Origin: an uncultured Oscillospiraceae bacterium
Lineage (GTDB): Bacteria > Bacillota_A > Clostridia > Oscillospirales > Oscillospiraceae
Direction of reading: 5' to 3'
NCBI GenBank assembly: GCA_944387755.1
Contig: CALXGC010000131.1
Coordinates: 1 to 8,814, forward strand
DNA length: 8,814 nucleotides
Made by a program: the position numbers and the translations under genes
Notes under the pieces: model-generated
The model's database searches: none
What the model was told of the DNA's origin: nothing
What the model saw: only the letters and a program-made list of their open reading frames with translations
Part shown: one piece after another, positions 5,744 through 8,814 of the stretch
Layout of the letters: each line of letters begins with the position of its first letter
Numbering within the stretch: the first letter of the stretch is position 1

Positions 5744-6421
5744 ATGGCAGAAAAGATTTTGCTGGTGGAAGACGAGGAGAAGCTGGCCCGGATGGTGGAG
5801 CTGGAGCTCCGGTACGAGGGCTATGAGGTGGACAAGGCCTTTGACGGGCGCAGCGGGCTGGAGCAGGCCCTGTCCGGAGCGTACAGTCTGGTCCTGCTGG
5901 ACATCATGCTCCCCCGGCTCTCCGGTATGGAGGTGCTCCGCCGCCTGCGGCGGGAGAGCGGCGTCCCGGTGATTATGCTCACCGCGCGGGACAGCGTGGT
6001 GGACAAGGTGTCCGGGCTGGACTCCGGCGCGGACGACTATATCACAAAGCCCTTTGCCATTGAAGAGCTGCTGGCCCGCATCCGGGCCGCCCTGCGCAAG
6101 CGCGCCCCGGCCAGGGAGAGCGCGGTTCTCACCGCCGGAGCGCTGGAGATGGATGTGGACCGGCACACGGTGACGGTCAAGGGACAGGGGGTGGAGCTCA
6201 CCAAGAAGGAGTTCGACCTGCTGCGCCGTCTGCTGGAGAACAAGGGCAGGGTGCTCTCCAGGGAGGTCCTGCTGGACAGCGTGTGGGGCTTTGACTTTGT
6301 GGGGGAGACCAACTCCGTGGACGTATATATCCGCTTTCTCCGCAGCAAGATTGACGAGGCCTTCGGCATAAAGCTCATTCACACCGTCCGGGGCGTGGGG
6401 TATGTGATTCGGGAGGACTGA
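5744..6421 (+). CDS. OmpR/PhoB family response regulator
   Basis: DNA-binding response regulator of a two-component system, presumably phosphorylated by the kinase encoded next. The receiver domain (about 1-115) has acidic Glu9-Asp10, phosphoacceptor Asp53 in LLDIMLP, Thr80 in MLTARD and Lys102 in TKPF, so all key residues are present. The winged-helix domain (about 128-222) contains LTKKEFDLLRRLLENKG, VLLDSVWG, VDVYIRFLRSKI and the final VRGVGYVIR, typical of OmpR/PhoB. The total is 225 residues. The ATG at 5744 is preferred because GGAG (5731-5734) lies 9 nt upstream; the in-frame ATG at 5738 is only 3 nt from it. Upstream, the perfect palindrome CCTCCGGAGG (5704-5713) follows the DUF4342 stop. 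The target genes cannot be told from the window. Confidence 0.95.
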   Translation: MAEKILLVEDEEKLARMVELELRYEGYEVDKAFDGRSGLEQALSGAYSLVLLDIMLPRLSGMEVLRRLRRESGVPVIMLTARDSVVDKVSGLDSGADDYITKPFAIEELLARIRAALRKRAPARESAVLTAGALEMDVDRHTVTVKGQGVELTKKEFDLLRRLLENKGRVLSREVLLDSVWGFDFVGETNSVDVYIRFLRSKIDEAFGIKLIHTVRGVGYVIRED

Positions 6422-6438
6422 CCGCCCGTGATGCACTG

Positions 6439-6446
6439 AAAGGAGG
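6439..6446 (+). promoter_or_regulatory. Strong Shine-Dalgarno that points to a CTG start for the kinase
   Basis: AAAGGAGG is a full match to the 16S anti-Shine-Dalgarno. It lies 8 nt before CTG at 6455, which is in frame with the kinase. No ATG, GTG or TTG in that frame occurs before 6566, and 6566 has no ribosome site of its own. Confidence 0.65.
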
Positions 6447-6454
6447 GGAGTCCG

Positions 6455-7918
6455 CTGTCCAGACATAAGCACCGCTTTCAGGCGCCTCCGTCCCAGGACC
6501 CCCTGAGCGGAGCCAGGGCCTCCCTGGTATTCCGGCTGAATTTCGGCTTCTTTTTCCGGCAGCTGATGATTTTCCTGGTGATGGACCTGCTGCTGTTTGG
6601 AATGGCCGCCGCCGGGCTGTTTTTCTATGGGGAGAGCCGCTGCGCCGGCGTGGCCGCTCTGGTGGAGGAGCGGGGCGTTCCCTCCGCCGGGGCCATCCCC
6701 GGGATGGAGGCCAGCGTCTACGCCATCACGCCGCTGGACCGGCCGGTGGACCAGCAGACGGGACAGGCGCTGCTCCCCCTTCCGTTCCTGCCCCGCTACC
6801 CGGAGCTGGAGGAGGGAGTGCGCCAATGGGACCTGTTCTCCTATTATACGGTGGAGCTGCCCAACGGCGGGGAGCCCTATGCCATTACGGTGGACCTGTC
6901 CGGCATCGCCGGCGCCCTGTGCTGGGCGGGGATGGCGCTGCTGGTGTGTCAGGGGCTGTCGCTGTTCACCAGCCTGCTGGGGAGCAGCCGCTCCATCCAC
7001 AAAATTTTAAAGCCCATCCAGGACCTGGCCGCCACCGCCTCCCGGCTGAATTCCATGACCCGCATGTCCCGGCAGGAGCTGGAGGCCCTGACCGGGGAGC
7101 TGGAGAAAATCAACGCCAAGCATTTGGACAGCCGCATTGACCTGGCCTCCACCCAAAAGGAGCTGCGCGCCCTGGCCGGAGCCATCAACGCCATGCTGGA
7201 CCGGATCAACCGGGCTTACAGCGCCCAGATGCGCTTCGTCTCCGACGCCAGCCACGAGCTGCGCACCCCCATCGCCGTCATTCAGGGCTACGCCGCCCTG
7301 CTGGACCGGTGGGGGAAAGACGACCCGGAGGCCCTCCAGGAGTCCATCGGCGCCATCCGCTCCGAGGCCAAGTCCATGGAGCGCCTGGTGGAGCAGCTCC
7401 TCTTTCTGGCCCGCGGAGACAACGACACCCAGCCGGTGAAGCGCTCCCACTTTGATTTGACTGCCCTGGCCGGGGAAGTGCTCCGGGAGGAGGAGATGAT
7501 CCACGAGGACCGGATCTTCCTCCCCCGGTGGGGGGAGGACCCCGTGCCGGTGTATGCCGACCAGGGGCTGATTAAGCAGGTCATGCGCATTCTGATGGAC
7601 AACAGCGTGAAGTACAGCGGGCCGGACAGCCGGATCTACCTGCGGGTGATGGAGCTGGAGGGCCACGCCCGCGTCACGGTCCAGGATGAGGGCATGGGCA
7701 TCTCCCCAGAGGGGATTCCCCATATTTTTGACCGCTTCTACCGCACGGACCAGTCCAGGGACCGCAGAACCGGCGGCACCGGCCTGGGGCTGGCCATCGC
7801 CAAGTGGATTGTGGACCGCCACGGCGGGTGGTTCGAGGTGGTCTCCCGGCAGGAGGTGGGCACCCGGATTTCCTTTCTGCTCCCGGCGGACTCCCAGCCG
7901 CCGGAGCCGGAGGCGTGA
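6455..7918 (+). CDS. Sensor histidine kinase (CTG start proposed; ATG at 6566 the conventional alternative)
   Basis: Membrane sensor kinase paired with the response regulator 33 nt upstream. From the CTG it has 487 residues; from ATG 6566 it has 450. Residues 1-37 (SRHKHRFQAPP onward, ending RLNFGFFFRQL) form a basic cytoplasmic lead into transmembrane helix 1 (about 38-59). An extracytoplasmic domain of about 90 residues follows, then helix 2 (about 149-173), a HAMP-like linker with a helical stretch (174-255), the HisKA H-box SDASHELRTPI with His267, and the HATPase domain: N-box MDNSVKY (Asn383), G1 DEGMGIS (Asp411), F-box FDRFYR and G2 GGTGLG (440-445). All catalytic motifs are intact. 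The CTG choice rests on the Shine-Dalgarno, the spacing and the reading frame. The signal sensed is not evident. A strong terminator follows. Confidence 0.93.
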   Translation: MSRHKHRFQAPPSQDPLSGARASLVFRLNFGFFFRQLMIFLVMDLLLFGMAAAGLFFYGESRCAGVAALVEERGVPSAGAIPGMEASVYAITPLDRPVDQQTGQALLPLPFLPRYPELEEGVRQWDLFSYYTVELPNGGEPYAITVDLSGIAGALCWAGMALLVCQGLSLFTSLLGSSRSIHKILKPIQDLAATASRLNSMTRMSRQELEALTGELEKINAKHLDSRIDLASTQKELRALAGAINAMLDRINRAYSAQMRFVSDASHELRTPIAVIQGYAALLDRWGKDDPEALQESIGAIRSEAKSMERLVEQLLFLARGDNDTQPVKRSHFDLTALAGEVLREEEMIHEDRIFLPRWGEDPVPVYADQGLIKQVMRILMDNSVKYSGPDSRIYLRVMELEGHARVTVQDEGMGISPEGIPHIFDRFYRTDQSRDRRTGGTGLGLAIAKWIVDRHGGWFEVVSRQEVGTRISFLLPADSQPPEPEA

Positions 7919-7940
7919 GCCGCCCCCCGGAGCGGGCGGC
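7919..7940 (+). other. GC-rich hairpin directly after the kinase
   Basis: GCCGCCC (7919-7925) and GGGCGGC (7934-7940) form a perfect 7-bp stem that begins one base after the stop codon. No T-run follows. It probably supports transcript 3'-end stability ahead of the true terminator at 7964. Confidence 0.4.
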
Positions 7941-7963
7941 CAGTGTTAAATCTGAAAGTCAAG

Positions 7964-7997
7964 CGGGCGGGCCTGTGAGCAGGTCCGTCCGTTTTTT
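7964..7997 (+). terminator. Intrinsic terminator of the DUF4342/two-component operon
   Basis: CGGGCGGGCCTG (7964-7975), loop TGAG, CAGGTCCGTCCG (7980-7991) pair over 12 positions with two G-U pairs. Six T residues follow (7992-7997). The form is textbook. Confidence 0.9.
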
Positions 7998-8065
7998 GAC
8001 GGCGCTTATGCTGTTTGCCCCTTTTTTTCTCCTTTTTGCACATGGAATTTGGCTGGAAATAGCTC

Positions 8066-8094
8066 TTGAAATTCAAAAAACCATGTGGCATAAT
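8066..8094 (+). promoter_or_regulatory. Promoter of the Rrf2-family gene, with operator-like dyads
   Basis: -35 TTGAAA (8066-8071), 17-bp spacer, -10 CATAAT (8089-8094). The -35 lies in the palindrome TTGAA-A-TTCAA (8066-8076). A wider dyad, CACATGG (8039-8045) with CCATGTG (8081-8087), spans the promoter. Either could bind the regulator encoded downstream (autoregulation, inference). No classic IscR type 1 site is seen. Confidence 0.7.
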
Positions 8095-8132
8095 AACACC
8101 GACCATTCGACACCAAAGGAGTGACGACTGCT

Positions 8133-8558
8133 ATGATGGTTTCCACAAAGGGCCGCTACGCTCTGCGGGTGATGATCGACTTAGCGGAGCATGACGACGG
8201 ACTGTACATTCCCCTGAAAGAAATCGCCGCCCGACAGGATATTTCGGAGAAATATCTGGAAAGCATCGTCAAGCTGCTGACCCGAAACGGCGACCTGGTC
8301 GGCGTCCGGGGCAAGGGAGGAGGCTACCGGCTGACCCGCTCCCCGGAGGAGTATACGGTGGGTGGGATTCTGCGCCTCACCGAAGGCGGTCTGGCTCCGG
8401 TGGGCTGCCCCGGTCTGAGCGGCCGGAGCTGCGAGCGGGCAGAGGACTGCCGCACGCTCCCCGTGTGGCGGGAGCTGAACCGGCGGATCAACCAGTACCT
8501 GGACAGTATTACCCTGGCGGATCTGCTCCTTCCGGCGGAGGACGCCGCCCCCTCCTGA
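8133..8558 (+). CDS. Rrf2 family transcriptional regulator with three-cysteine motif
   Basis: Winged-helix repressor of the Rrf2 family (relatives IscR, CymR, NsrR). The 141 residues begin STKGRYALRVMIDLA (about 4-18), the family signature. A helix-turn-helix with EIAARQDISEKYLESIVKLL (30-49) follows, then the wing GKGGGYRL (60-67). Cys92, Cys100 and Cys106 (C-x7-C-x5-C) match the region where IscR and NsrR bind an Fe-S cluster, so cluster sensing of iron-sulfur, redox or NO status is plausible. CymR-type members lack these cysteines. The ATG at 8133 is used; AAAGGAG (8115-8121) is 11 nt upstream. The GTG at 8121 overlaps that site and is rejected; ATG 8136 is also possible. It is monocistronic, with its own promoter, and a terminator-like hairpin follows. 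The targets are unknown. Confidence 0.93.
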   Translation: MMVSTKGRYALRVMIDLAEHDDGLYIPLKEIAARQDISEKYLESIVKLLTRNGDLVGVRGKGGGYRLTRSPEEYTVGGILRLTEGGLAPVGCPGLSGRSCERAEDCRTLPVWRELNRRINQYLDSITLADLLLPAEDAAPS

Positions 8559-8560
8559 AC

Positions 8561-8599
8561 AAAAAGAGAGAATGCCGCGCCTGCCGGGCGCGGCATTCT
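8561..8599 (-). terminator. Shared terminator between the convergent Rrf2 and ABC ATPase genes
   Basis: AGAATGCCGCGCC (8569-8581), loop TGCCG, GGCGCGGCATTCT (8587-8599): a perfect 13-bp stem. On the minus strand CTC and five T residues follow (8568-8561), so it best serves the ABC gene. The plus strand has only a weak T-rich tail (GCGTTGTT), but the stem may also stop Rrf2 transcription. Confidence 0.85.
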
Positions 8600-8606
8600 G
8601 CGTTGT

Positions 8607-8814
8607 TCAGTCTGCGTAGCGGGACAAAAACTGCCGTGTGCGCTCCTGCTGGGGATGCTCGATGACCTGGTGGGCGTCGCCCTGCTCCACAATGAGTCCG
8701 CCGTCCATGAAGATCACCTGGTCGGCCACATCTCGGGCAAAGGCCATCTCGTGGGTGACAATGATCATGGTGGTCTTCTGCTCCGCCAGGCCCCGGATGA
8801 CCTTCAGTACCTCG
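8607..8814 (-). CDS. Amino-acid ABC transporter ATP-binding protein, C-terminal end (5' part beyond window)
   Basis: The last 68 residues of a polar amino-acid type ABC ATPase (GlnQ/HisP-like), the cytoplasmic energy subunit of an importer. The piece begins after Walker B, with EVLKVIRGLAEQKTTMIIVT, the H-loop His in VTHEMAFARDVADQV, FMDGGLIVEQG, and a C-terminal PQQERTRQFLSRY, all typical of this subfamily. The Walker A, signature and Walker B motifs lie to the right of the window. The stop at 8609-8607 is followed by a strong hairpin and T-run. The substrate cannot be told from this end; permease and binding-protein genes are presumably upstream of it. Confidence 0.9.
   Translation of the reverse strand, partial: EVLKVIRGLAEQKTTMIIVTHEMAFARDVADQVIFMDGGLIVEQGDAHQVIEHPQQERTRQFLSRYAD

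Noticed and set aside
5684..7000. Long minus-strand open frame of 438 codons
   Set aside because: Antisense to the response regulator and kinase; rich in His, Gln, Gly and Pro as is typical of a shadow frame.
8121..8135. GTG start for the Rrf2-family gene at 8121
   Set aside because: It is part of the AAAGGAG ribosome site itself; ATG 8133 leads directly into the family start.

Overview
The window is GC-rich DNA, almost certainly from an anaerobic gut Clostridium-class Firmicute of the Oscillospiraceae type (Flavonifractor, Intestinimonas or Lawsonibacter-like). The reasons are strong AGGAG ribosome sites before nearly every gene, a ClpE-type chaperone with an N-terminal zinc finger, a DUF5711 protein next to truA, and a DUF4342 protein beside an OmpR-type two-component system. 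The taxon is inferred from gene content and style, not from a marker gene.

Layout. On the minus strand, 3708 down to 1 reads truA, a DUF5711 membrane-anchored protein, a CvpA-family membrane protein, then clpE (cut by the left edge). A consensus promoter at 3841-3813 serves this group, and a terminator-like hairpin lies in its leader. The same 20-bp palindrome supplies the -10 of a plus-strand promoter that reads the other way. Between that promoter and a small hairpin plus T-run at 4024-4044 lies about 200 nt with a series of perfect stems, a candidate undescribed small RNA. Next come a relB/yoeB toxin-antitoxin pair (4122-4647) behind tandem TTGACA promoters, and a 485-bp non-coding stretch with several palindromes and a tandem repeat.

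From 5133 to 7918 a plus-strand operon encodes a UBA-like/DUF4342 membrane protein, an OmpR/PhoB response regulator and a sensor histidine kinase. The kinase appears to start at a CTG codon behind a perfect Shine-Dalgarno sequence. A strong intrinsic terminator closes the operon. An Rrf2-family regulator with three cysteines placed like the IscR cluster ligands follows, with its own promoter. A long hairpin separates it from the convergent 3' end of an amino-acid ABC transporter ATPase at the right edge.

How they may work together: the left group mixes RNA modification (TruA), membrane proteins and protein quality control (ClpE). The TA pair looks like an accessory insertion between two housekeeping blocks. 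The DUF4342 gene's position just ahead of the two-component genes suggests a shared envelope-signalling role (inference). The most unusual elements are non-coding: the bidirectional promoter, the structured RNA candidate, the truA leader hairpin and the CTG start.
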